A DNA stretch of 64,000 nt from Rhodoferax potami. Lineage in GTDB: Bacteria > Pseudomonadota > Gammaproteobacteria > Burkholderiales > Burkholderiaceae_C. The position numbers and the translations under genes were made by a program. The stretch lies in contig NZ_JAVBIK010000001.1 of NCBI RefSeq assembly GCF_032193805.1, forward strand, positions 434,001-498,000, given 5' to 3'. The notes under the pieces are model-generated. The model ran no database searches, was not told the origin of the DNA, and saw nothing but the letters and a program-made list of their open reading frames with translations. How positions within the stretch are numbered: the stretch's first letter is position 1; the number at the start of each line of letters is the position of its first letter. Shown in pieces: positions 18,795 to 27,341 of the stretch.

Positions 18795-19946
18795 TTAAGC
18801 CGCCAACTCTTTGGCGCTGATCTGGTACTTGAAGTCGTCCGGCGCGTAGGAGTCGAGGCGGCCGGCTGCAGTTTCGGCGGTGGGATACATCAAAAAGCCC
18901 AGCTTAGAGCCGCTGGACTGGGGCAATGCCACGTCGTGGGCCATGTTGTAGGCCATCCAGTTACCTTCCCAGCCGCCAAACAAGCCCTTGTTGACGGGCG
19001 CGACCAGCGGGTTGCTGGCGGACTTGATCCACTCCGGGGTTTCCTGGCGCATGACCTTGGCCACGTCGGCGGGGTCCATGCCCACCCAGCCGTAGCCTTT
19101 GAGGTAGACCTCGGCACGGCAGTGCTGCGCACCCTTGAGGCTGGCAGAGTTGCCACCCAACTCGCGGTAGCCGAACGCGCTGGGCGCCAGGCGCAGGCCA
19201 TACACATCACGTGCGGGCACGCCGGCCGCCCGGCACAGGCCCACAAACAAGGCATTCAAATCGGCGCACTTGCCGCCCAGGTTACTGGTTTCCAGCATGG
19301 TTTTGATATCGCCTTCACCGCAGCCGCGCACCTTGGGTTCGCGGTAGGTGTTGGTGACGATCCAGTCGTAAATCTTTTGCACCTTTTCCACATCGGTTTT
19401 GGCGCCGCGGGTGGCTTCTTGCGCGGTGGTGCGCACGATGCCGTCCAGCGGCAGCAAATCGGTGGGCTGGGTCCAGTATTTCAGGGTGGCGGCGTCTTCT
19501 GCCACGGCGGTTTTCTGGCCCCAGTCTTGGGCGCGGCTGCGGGTACGGATGCGGCTGGTCAGCTCCACAAAGGGCTTGGCCTGGTCGGCGGCAAAGTCCA
19601 CAAACAGCATGCGGGCGCCGGTGGCGTTGTCGTCTTCCATGCGGGCCGTGCCGTTGCTGGAATAGCTGCTCTCCAGGGACTGCTGCCACTCGCTATTGAT
19701 AGAGGGCACGGGCAACCACAAACGGGTGGCGCCTTGGGGCTTGGCAATGTCGACGCGGGTAGTCACCTCAAAGGTGCGCCATGCAGCGGGCTTGGGGCTG
19801 AATTGGCGCTCGGTCGCTGCAGCCGTTTGTGCAAAATTGATAGCAGGCAGCGCAGCGCCAGCGAGGGCTACCGCCGAATTCTTCATAAATTGGCGGCGTG
19901 CAGCCTGGGGCTGTTTGCCGGCGACGATGGTGCTTTGATCGGACAT
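18795..19946 (-). CDS. Transglutaminase-like protease-fold protein with Tat-type signal
   Basis: The start is MSDQST (ATG 19946), with GGGGAGA upstream. Residues ~20-50 hold a twin-arginine motif (RRQFMKN) and a hydrophobic stretch, so Tat export is likely. The domain at ~190-310 is transglutaminase-like. Its nucleophilic Cys is in NLGGKCADLNALF, the His in GAQHCRAEVYL and the Asp in GWVGMDPADV. The 383-aa length is normal for exported bacterial transglutaminase-like proteins, which often act on peptides or the cell wall; the true substrate is unknown. It is divergent from the helicase gene. Confidence 0.88.
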   Translation of the reverse strand: MSDQSTIVAGKQPQAARRQFMKNSAVALAGAALPAINFAQTAAATERQFSPKPAAWRTFEVTTRVDIAKPQGATRLWLPVPSINSEWQQSLESSYSSNGTARMEDDNATGARMLFVDFAADQAKPFVELTSRIRTRSRAQDWGQKTAVAEDAATLKYWTQPTDLLPLDGIVRTTAQEATRGAKTDVEKVQKIYDWIVTNTYREPKVRGCGEGDIKTMLETSNLGGKCADLNALFVGLCRAAGVPARDVYGLRLAPSAFGYRELGGNSASLKGAQHCRAEVYLKGYGWVGMDPADVAKVMRQETPEWIKSASNPLVAPVNKGLFGGWEGNWMAYNMAHDVALPQSSGSKLGFLMYPTAETAAGRLDSYAPDDFKYQISAKELAA

Positions 19947-20084
19947 GTTGAATTCTCCCCTTGGATGAACGGGCCGCATTCTTTGCACAGCAGCGGCGGC
20001 TGTGCAGCGGCAAGCGGGCGATTATCCCCTGCTGCCTGTATATTCAGCCCTCCTCTGCCGCAACGGCCCCACGCCTCTATCCCC

Positions 20085-22244
20085 TTGAGCTCCGATTTCT
20101 CCTCCCTGCCCCCTGCCAGCGCCGCCTTGGCCCAGCACGCCCTGCGCGCATTTGAGCAAGTAGTGGGCAGCACCAGCGGATTCAGGAGCCGCCCCGGCCA
20201 GCACCAGATGGCCGAAACCGTGGCCGCCACGCTGGCGCAAGCCGACATCGGCGAGCACCCCAACCCCACCAAAGCCATTGCGGTCATTCAGGCTGGCACC
20301 GGCGTGGGCAAAAGCGCGGCCTATGCCAGCACCGCGATTGCCATGGCGCTGGAGCGCAAAACTCGCGTCATCATCAGCACCGCCACCGTGGCCTTGCAAG
20401 AACAGCTGATGACCAAGGACCTGCCGGCCCTGGCCCGCAGCATGGACCAGCCTTTTGCCTACGCCCTGGCCAAGGGCCGCGGGCGCTATGTGTGCAAGGT
20501 CAAGCTGGAACGACTGGTGGGCAGCGGCGCAGTAGAGGACGATTTGTTTGACGACGACCTGCCGCAGCCCAAGGTCAGCGCCCTGTCGCAAGAGGCGATT
20601 GAAGAACGCCGCCAAGCCCTGTTTGAGGGCATGGCCCACAAGCTGGCGGTGGCCAGCTGGGATGGCGACCGCGACAACCTGGCCGACACGCCCGACCCAC
20701 GCGACTGGTCGGCCGTGGCCGCCGAGCGCCACACTTGCACCGCGCGCCATTGCCCGCGCTACAAAGAGTGCAGCTACTACAACGCGCGCACCAAGTTGGC
20801 GGAAGCCAATGTCATTGTGGCCAACCACGACTTGGTGTTGGCGTCTTTGGGCATGAAGACTCTGCCCGACCTGGACAACTGCCTCGTGGTGTTTGACGAA
20901 GGCCACCACCTGCCGGCTGTAGCACTCGACCAGTTCTCGAACAGCATGGACCTATCCAACCTGCGCTGGCTCGACAAGCTGCCCAAAACCATGACCGAAG
21001 TGGCCGGCAAACTGGCCCTGCACTTGGGCGAAGACGTGCAGACGGTGACCAGCCAGCTCAAGGGCGCCCTCACCTCAGTAGCCCGCATGGCCATGGACTT
21101 GGTGTGGGCCCACACCGGGCAGGACGCCCACGGCGGCGGCAAAGACGGCACCTTGCGTTTTGCCAACGGCGTGTTGCCCGAAGCCTTGCACGAACCGGTA
21201 CGACAAATCCAGTCGCAGGCCACCGGCCTGTCCAAAGCGCTGGAAGCACTGGGCTTAGACGTGAAAGCCATCGCCAAAGACGACCCCAGCCAGGCGGTAC
21301 TGTGCGCGCAGCTCTATGCCCAGTTGGGCGGCATTGCGCCGCGCTTGGGCAGCCTGGTGAGCACCGCCAATTTGCTGCTGGAGCATGGCGACCAGCCCTT
21401 GGCTAAATGGTTGCAGGCTGAGAGCGCCAACGGCTACCTGACCATGACCGCGCACGCCTGCCCCATCGTGCCCGGCGATTTGTTACGCCAGTTTTTGTGG
21501 AGCCAGGTGCGCGGTGCGATCGTCACAAGCGCCTCGCTCACTAGCTGCGGCAGCTTTGACTACTTTTTGAAAGAAGCCGGCTTGGCTAACAAGCCGTATG
21601 TAACTGCGCTGGAAGTGGCCAGCCCCTTCAACTACGCCAAGCAAGGCAGCCTCACGGTGGTGCACACCCAGGCAGACCCCAAGCACGCCGAGGCCTACAC
21701 CGCCGAGGTAGTGCGCGCGCTCATGGAAGACCTCGAACAGGTCAAACGCGGTGCGCTGGTGCTCTTCACCAGCCGGGCCCAGATGCGCACCGCTTCTGAG
21801 GCTGTGCCCGGCCACACGATGGACATGGTGCTGGTGCAAGGCACCCAGTCCCGCACCCGCCTGTTGGCCGCCCACGCCGAACGGGTGGAGAGCGGGTTGC
21901 CCTCGGTGCTGTTTGGCCTGCAGAGCTTTGGCGAAGGCTTGGACTTGCCCGGTGCCTTGTGCGAGACCGTGTTCATCGCCAAGCTGCCTTTTGCCCCGCC
22001 CAGCGACCCGGTGGACGAAGCCCGGGCTGAATGGCTGCGCAGCGTGGGCCGCGACCCGTTCAACGAACTGGTGATCCCCGCCACCGGGGTGAAGCTGCTG
22101 CAATGGACCGGCCGCGCCATCCGCACCGAAGAAGACCGCGCACAAGTCATCTGCTACGACAAGCGACTCACCCAAACCAGCTACGGCAAGCGGATGCTGG
22201 CCGGATTACCGGCGTACAAGCTGGGAACGCGGACGCTGGTCTAA
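20085..22244 (+). CDS. dinG: ATP-dependent DNA helicase, DinG/XPD-like iron-sulfur type
   Basis: A superfamily-2 helicase of the DinG class, which unwinds DNA 5' to 3' and resolves R-loops and damaged forks. Walker A is AGTGVGKS (Lys76), motif II is the DEGH box VFDEGHH, and the late motif QWTGRAIRTEEDRAQV is motif VI. Four cysteines (YVCKVK, then CTARHC and KEC) fit the Fe-S cluster. Length is 719 aa from TTG 20085. The frame is open far upstream (to 17958), but that part is antisense to real genes. ATG 19965 is an alternative start; it would overlap the divergent gene's promoter. Confidence 0.88.
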   Translation: MSSDFSSLPPASAALAQHALRAFEQVVGSTSGFRSRPGQHQMAETVAATLAQADIGEHPNPTKAIAVIQAGTGVGKSAAYASTAIAMALERKTRVIISTATVALQEQLMTKDLPALARSMDQPFAYALAKGRGRYVCKVKLERLVGSGAVEDDLFDDDLPQPKVSALSQEAIEERRQALFEGMAHKLAVASWDGDRDNLADTPDPRDWSAVAAERHTCTARHCPRYKECSYYNARTKLAEANVIVANHDLVLASLGMKTLPDLDNCLVVFDEGHHLPAVALDQFSNSMDLSNLRWLDKLPKTMTEVAGKLALHLGEDVQTVTSQLKGALTSVARMAMDLVWAHTGQDAHGGGKDGTLRFANGVLPEALHEPVRQIQSQATGLSKALEALGLDVKAIAKDDPSQAVLCAQLYAQLGGIAPRLGSLVSTANLLLEHGDQPLAKWLQAESANGYLTMTAHACPIVPGDLLRQFLWSQVRGAIVTSASLTSCGSFDYFLKEAGLANKPYVTALEVASPFNYAKQGSLTVVHTQADPKHAEAYTAEVVRALMEDLEQVKRGALVLFTSRAQMRTASEAVPGHTMDMVLVQGTQSRTRLLAAHAERVESGLPSVLFGLQSFGEGLDLPGALCETVFIAKLPFAPPSDPVDEARAEWLRSVGRDPFNELVIPATGVKLLQWTGRAIRTEEDRAQVICYDKRLTQTSYGKRMLAGLPAYKLGTRTLV

Positions 22245-22284
22245 GGAGCCCAAACTGCGAGGACGCTTCACGCCCACTCAGCAC

Positions 22285-22842
22285 TTACCAACCGTTGCTG
22301 CCGGGTTCGCCTTTGAAGGGCCCGGTCAACTCTGGCGTGATCCACCCACCATAAAAACCACCCGGCTGCGCCAGCACCTTGGCTGCACCCACGGTGCAAC
22401 TGAGTTCGTGCGCGTAAAAGGCAATGCACTCAGCCAAGGGCTCGGCCCCCTCCAGGGGCTGCGGGTAGCTCCACGCAACCCGCTCCAGGCGGCGCGCACC
22501 ATCGACCAGATCCCAATACTGCGCAGGACCCTTCCACTCGCAGAACGAGCCACCGCCTGCCGGACGCAACAACGACCGCTCAACATCCGCCAGTGGCAGG
22601 TAAAAAGTCGGCGGGTGGGCGGTCTCTCTGAAGGCCCATGCGGCGCGGGTTCGAGCGATCTCCAGACCGCCCCAAACCACCAGAACCTCGCGGACTTCAC
22701 GCACCAGCTCCGGTGGCCGAGGGAAATCCCATACCGAGGTTTGCCCCTGTGAAGGAATATCGGCAAACGGCGGGCGGTCTGCGCCTCGCCAGCGCCATTG
22801 CGCGCGGGCTCGCGCGAGGGTGTCGAGATCTTTGTCGGTCAT
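22285..22842 (-). CDS. DUF427 domain-containing protein
   Basis: The 185-aa protein carries DUF427 motifs: VVWGGLEIARTRAAW near residue 55, then ETAHPPTFYLPLADV and SFCEWKGPAQYWD, with a late VAWSYPQP and IAFYAHEL. DUF427 proteins are small cytosolic beta-rich proteins of unknown function, and this length is normal. It converges with the helicase gene and is divergent from the glycosyltransferase gene. Confidence 0.88.
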   Translation of the reverse strand: MTDKDLDTLARARAQWRWRGADRPPFADIPSQGQTSVWDFPRPPELVREVREVLVVWGGLEIARTRAAWAFRETAHPPTFYLPLADVERSLLRPAGGGSFCEWKGPAQYWDLVDGARRLERVAWSYPQPLEGAEPLAECIAFYAHELSCTVGAAKVLAQPGGFYGGWITPELTGPFKGEPGSNGW

Positions 22843-22968
22843 CGAAGAATCTTAAATGGCATGGTGCGCCTCAGCAGTAGGGCATGGCAAAGCCCCGCTC
22901 CCTAGCACGCTCCCGAATTGACCTTTGTCACCGTTATTGCATGGCCATGTGCTCTACTTGCTCGCACC

Positions 22969-23652
22969 ATGATCACTGTTGTTATCGCCTCTTTCAAGTA
23001 CGGCCACCTTGCAGCGCACTGTATTGAGTCGCTGTTGTCCCAAACCCGCGCTCCGGCGCGGATTTTGTTTGTCGATGATGGCGCGATGGACTGCGACCAT
23101 CTCCCTGCGCTGTACCCCAGTGTTGAGTATGTGTTGCGCCCAGCCAACCTCGGTACGGTCAACAACTTCCAGGACATGCTGTCGCGTGTGAAAACTGAAT
23201 ATGTGTTGTTCATAGGCGCTGACAACTGGCTGCGCTCGGACGCGATTGAACTGCTCTCCGACGCCACGACCGATATCGTGACCTATGACATCGTGGTGAC
23301 CGGCGAGCTCAAACACGAAATTCTGACCCGGGTGCCCGGTCAGACAACGCCGCATTTGGGGGATTTGTATTGGGATCGCCAGGCACAACACCATGGATCC
23401 ATGCTGTATCGCACCGCGTTTGGCCAGCGGATTGGTTACCAAAGAAGGTTCGAGGACGGTGAACACCCGCAAGAAGACTGGAATTTGTGGGACAAGATGC
23501 TGGAGCAACAAGCCACGGTGGCCAGCCTCAAAGAAGGCTTATTGTTCTACCGACGGCACCGGGAAAACCATCTGAAATACCCGTGCAGCGAACGGCCTGC
23601 CCAAAAGCCCAATCACGCGCAGCAGGCTGCCCGGAGCGCCATGCTGGTTTGA
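22969..23652 (+). CDS. Family 2 glycosyltransferase
   Basis: The 227-aa protein begins with the GT-A fold signature ITVVIASFKYGHLAAHCIES, then ILFVDDG and the sugar-nucleotide region LRPANLGTVNNFQDML. The metal-binding DXD position is occupied by IGADNWL, a common variation. It is short and has no membrane helix. Start ATG 22969 gives the expected N-terminus. The acceptor is unknown; no polysaccharide cluster surrounds it, only the HNH gene 27 bp downstream. It could be a stand-alone surface-sugar enzyme or part of an acquired pair. Confidence 0.85.
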   Translation: MITVVIASFKYGHLAAHCIESLLSQTRAPARILFVDDGAMDCDHLPALYPSVEYVLRPANLGTVNNFQDMLSRVKTEYVLFIGADNWLRSDAIELLSDATTDIVTYDIVVTGELKHEILTRVPGQTTPHLGDLYWDRQAQHHGSMLYRTAFGQRIGYQRRFEDGEHPQEDWNLWDKMLEQQATVASLKEGLLFYRRHRENHLKYPCSERPAQKPNHAQQAARSAMLV

Positions 23653-23679
23653 GTTTGGATCCACAGACACCAAAGACCC

Positions 23680-24018
23680 ATGGGCCGTATCAGGCGCCTT
23701 CTCCAGCAAGAGCATGTTCGGGTTCTGCCCGCGGACCTGATCTGCCCGCTGTGTGAACGCAAAATTCCACCCAGTCAGCGCGATGCGCATCATTTGGTTC
23801 CGAAGTCGAAAGGGGGCAGGCACACGGAATACCTGCACAGGATTTGCCACAGACAGATCCACGCCCTCTTGACGGAGACTGAGTTGGCTCGTCAGTTCAA
23901 CTCCGTAGACGCGTTACTGACGCATCCCGATGTGGCCTTGTTTGTGGCCTGGGTGAAAACCAAGCCTGACGACTTCATGGAGCGAACCCGCAAGAGTCAG
24001 CGCATTCGTCCCAAATGA
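23680..24018 (+). CDS. Small HNH-type nuclease-like protein
   Basis: The 112-aa protein has one HNH finger. Cysteines in LICPLCERK are followed by the DAHHLVPKSKGGRH core and the zinc-binding end LHRICHRQIHALL. The C-terminal part is short and basic (ERTRKSQRIRPK). Stand-alone HNH proteins of this size are found in restriction, homing and general DNA-processing contexts; there is no cognate methylase here. It lies 27 bp after the glycosyltransferase and converges on the SSB-like gene. Confidence 0.82.
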   Translation: MGRIRRLLQQEHVRVLPADLICPLCERKIPPSQRDAHHLVPKSKGGRHTEYLHRICHRQIHALLTETELARQFNSVDALLTHPDVALFVAWVKTKPDDFMERTRKSQRIRPK

Positions 24019-24044
24019 TCCGCATCCATCGGTTACCGCGGGTA

Positions 24045-24389
24045 TCACCGCGCGTCTTTCCCCTGCTCTGCCAACGTTTGCTGCTTGCGTGCTGCGTGAT
24101 AGGCCGTCAGCACCTGTGTGGCCACCATATCGAGCGCAGGGCGGGTATTGCCTTGCTTGTCGGTCCACACCTTGGGGGTGAGCGCACCGGCCAGGGCAAG
24201 GGCATCGCCATCGTCCAGGGCCATCAGGGCGGCGCTGGCCTCGGTGGCAAAAGCAATCACGTTGACGATCAGGCTCTCGCCGTCGCCTGAAGTGGCTTTG
24301 ACCTTGGCCAATGCAAAGCGGGTGCCGTTTTTCCCCTCACGGGTCTCTGCCAGGCCTACGAGGTGGCCGGCAATCAGTCCGTCAATCAT
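24045..24389 (-). CDS. Single-stranded-DNA-binding-like protein (OB fold)
   Basis: The 114-aa protein has an SSB-like OB-fold sequence: MIDGLIAGHLVG opening, FALAKVKA, VNVIAFATEASAAL and VWTDKQGNTRPALDMVA. It lacks the acidic C-terminal tail (DDDIPF type) that housekeeping SSB uses to recruit partners; the end is QQTLAEQGKDAR. It is therefore likely an accessory SSB. ATG 24389 follows AGGAG and comes 2 nt after the lipocalin stop, so translation is probably coupled to the lipocalin gene. The pairing is functionally unexplained. Confidence 0.75.
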   Translation of the reverse strand: MIDGLIAGHLVGLAETREGKNGTRFALAKVKATSGDGESLIVNVIAFATEASAALMALDDGDALALAGALTPKVWTDKQGNTRPALDMVATQVLTAYHAARKQQTLAEQGKDAR

Positions 24390-24391
24390 GC

Positions 24392-24940
24392 TCACTCCTG
24401 GGGGCTCAGTTCCAAACGTTTCAGATCAAACCCCTGCTGACCCAACCGGGTCAGCAGGGCCTGGTATGTCGCCGGCTCTACCTTGGGGCTGCGGGACAGC
24501 ACCCACAAGTATTCGCGCTTGGGCTCGCTCACGGCCACCAACTGGTACTGCGGATCCAGATCAATAACCCAGTAGTCACCCCACACCATGGGCAGGAAAG
24601 ACAGCCATGCGGGCGCAAAGCGCACTTGCAGCTTGGGCGAGTTGACAGCGCCTACTTGGCGGGCAGCCCCCAAAGCCTCGGTCGTCTGGCCATCCGCGGT
24701 GACACATCGGTTCAGCACCTGCACAGAGCCGTCCGGCTGGGCTTGGTAGTCGGCGCGGGTATTGCGCACGCACTTTTTTTGAAAGGTGTTGGGGTACTTG
24801 GCGATCTCGTACCAGGTGCCCATGTAGCGGGGCACATCGAGCGACGCAATCGGCTGCAAGGCCGTTGGCTGGGCGTGGGCCATGGCAGTCCCCATGGCCA
24901 GGATTGCAGCACCACACCAATTAAGCAATAGGTTTTTCAT
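24392..24940 (-). CDS. blc: Bacterial lipocalin (Blc-like), exported
   Basis: The start is MKNLLLN (ATG 24940). A signal peptide covers ~1-25 (ending ATAMAHAQ-like), so the protein is periplasmic. There is no lipobox cysteine, unlike E. coli Blc. The lipocalin motif MGTWYEIAKYPNTFQK is followed by the second conserved region GDYWVIDLDPQYQLVAVSEP and the third YLWVLSRSP. Length is 182 aa. Blc-type lipocalins bind fatty acids or lysophospholipids. It lies 52 bp after the DUF2237 gene and 2 bp before the SSB-like gene, all on the minus strand. Confidence 0.92.
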   Translation of the reverse strand: MKNLLLNWCGAAILAMGTAMAHAQPTALQPIASLDVPRYMGTWYEIAKYPNTFQKKCVRNTRADYQAQPDGSVQVLNRCVTADGQTTEALGAARQVGAVNSPKLQVRFAPAWLSFLPMVWGDYWVIDLDPQYQLVAVSEPKREYLWVLSRSPKVEPATYQALLTRLGQQGFDLKRLELSPQE

Positions 24941-24992
24941 GGGGGCAGTATGCACGGGTGCGCGGCCCGCATCTGGGCTGCAGCGAACAGTT

Positions 24993-25352
24993 TTACAAGG
25001 CGTATTCCCGAAGTTGCTCCAGACTGACCCGCTCCAGCGCTTTGGCGTGGGTCGCCTCGAGGTGCACGGGTGGCGCTACTCCGGCCTGGAGCGCTTCCAG
25101 CCAGCGGTTCACGCACAAGCACCAGCGGTCCCCGGGGCGCAGCCCCACGAAGCGGTATTCCGGGCGCGGCGTGCTCAGGTCATTGCCGCGCTGCAGCGAA
25201 TAGGCCAAAAAGTCTGCAGTGACCTTGGCACACACCACATGGGTGCCATGGTCGTGCGCATCCGTATTACAGCAGCCATCGCGGAAGAAACCGGTCAGCG
25301 GGTCAAACGAGCAGGCTTGCAGGGCAGTACCCAAAACATTCAGGGCGGACAT
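24993..25352 (-). CDS. DUF2237 family protein
   Basis: The start MSALNVLG (ATG 25352) gives a 119-aa protein. DUF2237 features include GTALQACSFDPLTGFFRDGC, CNTDAHDHGTHVVCAKV, FLAYSLQRGNDLSTP and the late CVNRWLEA. There are several Cys/His residues but no known activity. The family is often annotated only as a conserved hypothetical. It is first in a minus-strand run with lipocalin and the SSB-like gene and divergent from the Cys-rich peptide gene at 25488. Confidence 0.88.
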   Translation of the reverse strand: MSALNVLGTALQACSFDPLTGFFRDGCCNTDAHDHGTHVVCAKVTADFLAYSLQRGNDLSTPRPEYRFVGLRPGDRWCLCVNRWLEALQAGVAPPVHLEATHAKALERVSLEQLREYAL

Positions 25353-25487
25353 TCTCGACTCGCTTTCAGACAACAAACAATGGCCCCCAAGGACACGGGG
25401 GGGCGCCGATTCCCACAAAATACAGGGCATCGAATGCTGCCACAGCGGCAAGCAACTTTTGTACTTACGGCTATTCAGGACCCGACC

Positions 25488-25664
25488 ATGGACAACGACG
25501 ACGAACGCTGCTGCGGAACCGGCACCTGCATCATCAATGACGAGGGCCTCTGCTGGTGCGGCCAGCAATGGAATGGCACCGCCATGTGCCGCCCCGGGTC
25601 TGCAGAACAGGCAACCCCTGCCAGCCAACCGATAGACCCAGACGCAGAGGACGGCGGACCATGA
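25488..25664 (+). CDS. Small cysteine-rich protein, unknown function
   Basis: The 58-aa protein starts at ATG 25488 with AGGA 7 nt upstream. It has about six Cys in the first 36 residues (RCCGTGTC, LCWCGQQW, AMCRPG), spaced as in a metal- or disulfide-binding knuckle. A Pro/Ala/Asp-rich tail follows. No signal peptide is visible. It overlaps the start of the DUF3429 gene by the ATGA arrangement, a sign of translational coupling and of real expression. I do not recognise a family. Confidence 0.62.
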   Translation: MDNDDERCCGTGTCIINDEGLCWCGQQWNGTAMCRPGSAEQATPASQPIDPDAEDGGP

Positions 25665-26113
25665 CAGCAACAACCCCCTCGGCCCCCCTGCCCTTGCCAC
25701 GGTGGGCTGCCCGCTTGGGCTATGCCGGTGCATTGCCTTTTGTGGCGCTCGCCGCTGCGACATGGCTGGCGCCCACCGCCTACCGCGGCCACGCCGCGTC
25801 AGCCTTGCTAGCCTACGGCGCCACCATCGCGAGTTTCATGGGGGCCATCCATTGGGGATTGGCCATGCGCGGGGCGCTGACGCCTCAACCGGGCCCGTTT
25901 GTGTGGGGGGTTTTCCCCAGCTTGGTGGCATGGGTAGCCCTGCTGCTGCCTGCAGCGCAGGGCCTGGTCACACTGGCTCTGTTGTTGGGCATGTGTTTGG
26001 CGGTAGACCGCCGCAGCTACCCTGCCTACGGCTTGTCACCCTGGCTACCGATGCGCCTCCACTTAACCTTGGCTGCGGCTGTCAGCCTGCTGGTCGGGAG
26101 CTTGGCGGTATGA
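25661..26113 (+). CDS. DUF3429 domain-containing membrane protein
   Basis: The 150-aa protein has about four or five membrane segments. Motifs I associate with DUF3429 include LGYAGALPFVALA near the N-terminus and GAIHWGLAM (residues ~65-73). The ATG at 25661 overlaps the previous stop (ATGA), and its own stop overlaps the next start in the same way, so three genes form a coupled operon. Function unknown. Confidence 0.88.
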   Translation: MTATTPSAPLPLPRWAARLGYAGALPFVALAAATWLAPTAYRGHAASALLAYGATIASFMGAIHWGLAMRGALTPQPGPFVWGVFPSLVAWVALLLPAAQGLVTLALLLGMCLAVDRRSYPAYGLSPWLPMRLHLTLAAAVSLLVGSLAV

Positions 26114-26373
26114 ACCGGCTCCACGTGGCCTTGAGCGAGTCAGATATTTCACGCATCGTGGAAATGGCGTGGGAGGACCGCACCGCGTTCGAGGCGATTG
26201 AAGCGCAGTTCGGTCTGAATGAGTCGGCGGTGGTGGACCTGATGCGCAAGCACATGAAAGCCAGCTCTTTCCGGATGTGGCGCAAGCGCATGGCAGGCCG
26301 CACCACCAAACACCTGGCTTTGCGATCACCGGCTGTGCAACGGCACCGCGCCAGCCACACCCGGCAGGCATAA
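26110..26373 (+). CDS. TIGR03643-family small protein
   Basis: The 87-aa protein contains SDISRIVEMAWEDRTAFEAI and FGLNESAVVDLMRKHMK, then SFRMWRKRMAGRTTKH. These are the hallmarks I recall for TIGR03643, a small conserved family of unknown function. The sequence looks helical and basic, possibly a helix-turn-helix-like nucleic-acid binder. It ends inside the A-run that starts the terminator at 26373-26400. Confidence 0.88.
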   Translation: MNRLHVALSESDISRIVEMAWEDRTAFEAIEAQFGLNESAVVDLMRKHMKASSFRMWRKRMAGRTTKHLALRSPAVQRHRASHTRQA

Positions 26374-26400
26374 AAAAAGGCCTGCAAGCAGGCCTTTTTT
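26373..26400. terminator. Bidirectional intrinsic terminator
   Basis: A 13-bp perfect stem, AAAAAAGGCCTGC with its complement GCAGGCCTTTTTT, encloses a 2-nt loop. It separates the plus-strand small-gene operon from the minus-strand fpr gene and should stop both. Confidence 0.95.
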
Positions 26401-26431
26401 GCTACAGCAGGGCTCTTTGAGCCACCGGTGT

Positions 26432-27208
26432 TTATTGCTCGACGAACGCGCGCTCCACCACATAGTCGCCCGGGGTGGTGGTGTTGCCTTCCTTGAAGCC
26501 TTTGGCATCCAGAATCTCGCGCATGTCCTTGTTCAAGCCGGGGCTGCCGCAGATCATGATGCGGTCTGTCGCGGGGTCCAGCGGGGGCAAGCCCAGGTCG
26601 GCCGGCAACTGGTTGGATTCGATCAGCGTCGTGATGCGGCCTTGATGCTCGAATGCCTCACGGGTCACCGTAGGGTAGTAGAGCATTTGCTTGCTGACCA
26701 TTTCACCCAAAAACTCGTGCTTGGGCAGCTCGTTCTTGAAGTAGTCGTAATAGGCCAGCTCTTTGACTTCGCGCACACCGTGCACCACGATCACTTTTTC
26801 AAACTTTTCGTAGGTCTCAGGGTCGCGGGCCACGCTCAAGAACGGTGCCAGTCCGGTACCGCTGCCCAGCAGGTACAGGTTTTTGCCGGGCAAGAGGTAA
26901 TCAATCAACAAAGTACCGGTGGGCTTGCGGCCGATCACAATTTTGTCGCCGACCTTGATGTGCTGGAGCTTGGAGGTCAGCGGGCCGTCTTGCACCTTGA
27001 TGCTCAAAAATTCGAGGTGCTCTTCATAGTTGGCACTCACGATGGAGTACGCGCGCAGCAGCGGTTTGCCGTTGTCTTGCATCAGCCCGATCATGGTGAA
27101 ATGGCCATTCGAGAAGCGCAGCGCAGGGTCACGCGTGGTGGTAAAGCTGAACAGGCGGTCTGTCCAGTGGTGTACGCTTAAAACTGTTTCTTCCAGAAAT
27201 GCACTCAT
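26432..27208 (-). CDS. fpr: Ferredoxin--NADP+ reductase
   Basis: The 258-aa protein matches bacterial Fpr: FAD-binding RAYSIVSANYEEHLEFLS, the KPTGTLLIDYL block, NADP-binding GSGTGLAPFLSVARDPE and the C-terminal DYVVERAFVEQ. Fpr passes electrons between NADPH and ferredoxin/flavodoxin and supports oxidative-stress responses and Fe-S chemistry. Length is standard. It is divergent from the thioredoxin-like gene; the gap holds a small TAGGG-N5-CCCTA inverted repeat at 27262-27276. Confidence 0.95.
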   Translation of the reverse strand: MSAFLEETVLSVHHWTDRLFSFTTTRDPALRFSNGHFTMIGLMQDNGKPLLRAYSIVSANYEEHLEFLSIKVQDGPLTSKLQHIKVGDKIVIGRKPTGTLLIDYLLPGKNLYLLGSGTGLAPFLSVARDPETYEKFEKVIVVHGVREVKELAYYDYFKNELPKHEFLGEMVSKQMLYYPTVTREAFEHQGRITTLIESNQLPADLGLPPLDPATDRIMICGSPGLNKDMREILDAKGFKEGNTTTPGDYVVERAFVEQ

Positions 27209-27341
27209 GGGGGCCTTGATTCAGGGTCGGAATGGGGAACACCGGTTCGGCCACAATGGCCTAGGGCGAAACCCTATATTGTAAAACTTCATACCCCTGC
27301 AGCCTGTTATATCGATATTGATTTGAGTCATTAGCCAGCGC

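Noticed and set aside
19825..19865. Sequence AAAATTGATAGCAGGCAGCGC in the transglutaminase signal region, similar to the repeat's flank
   Set aside because: Only one arm is similar and the coding region (the ALPAINFAQ part of the signal) is expected there; too weak to count as a ninth copy.
17958..20084. Open frame extending about 2.1 kb upstream of the DinG start, giving a 1428-residue protein
   Set aside because: The extra part is antisense to pabB and the transglutaminase gene, has no helicase-like content and no recognisable domain; GC-rich codon bias keeps the antisense frame open.
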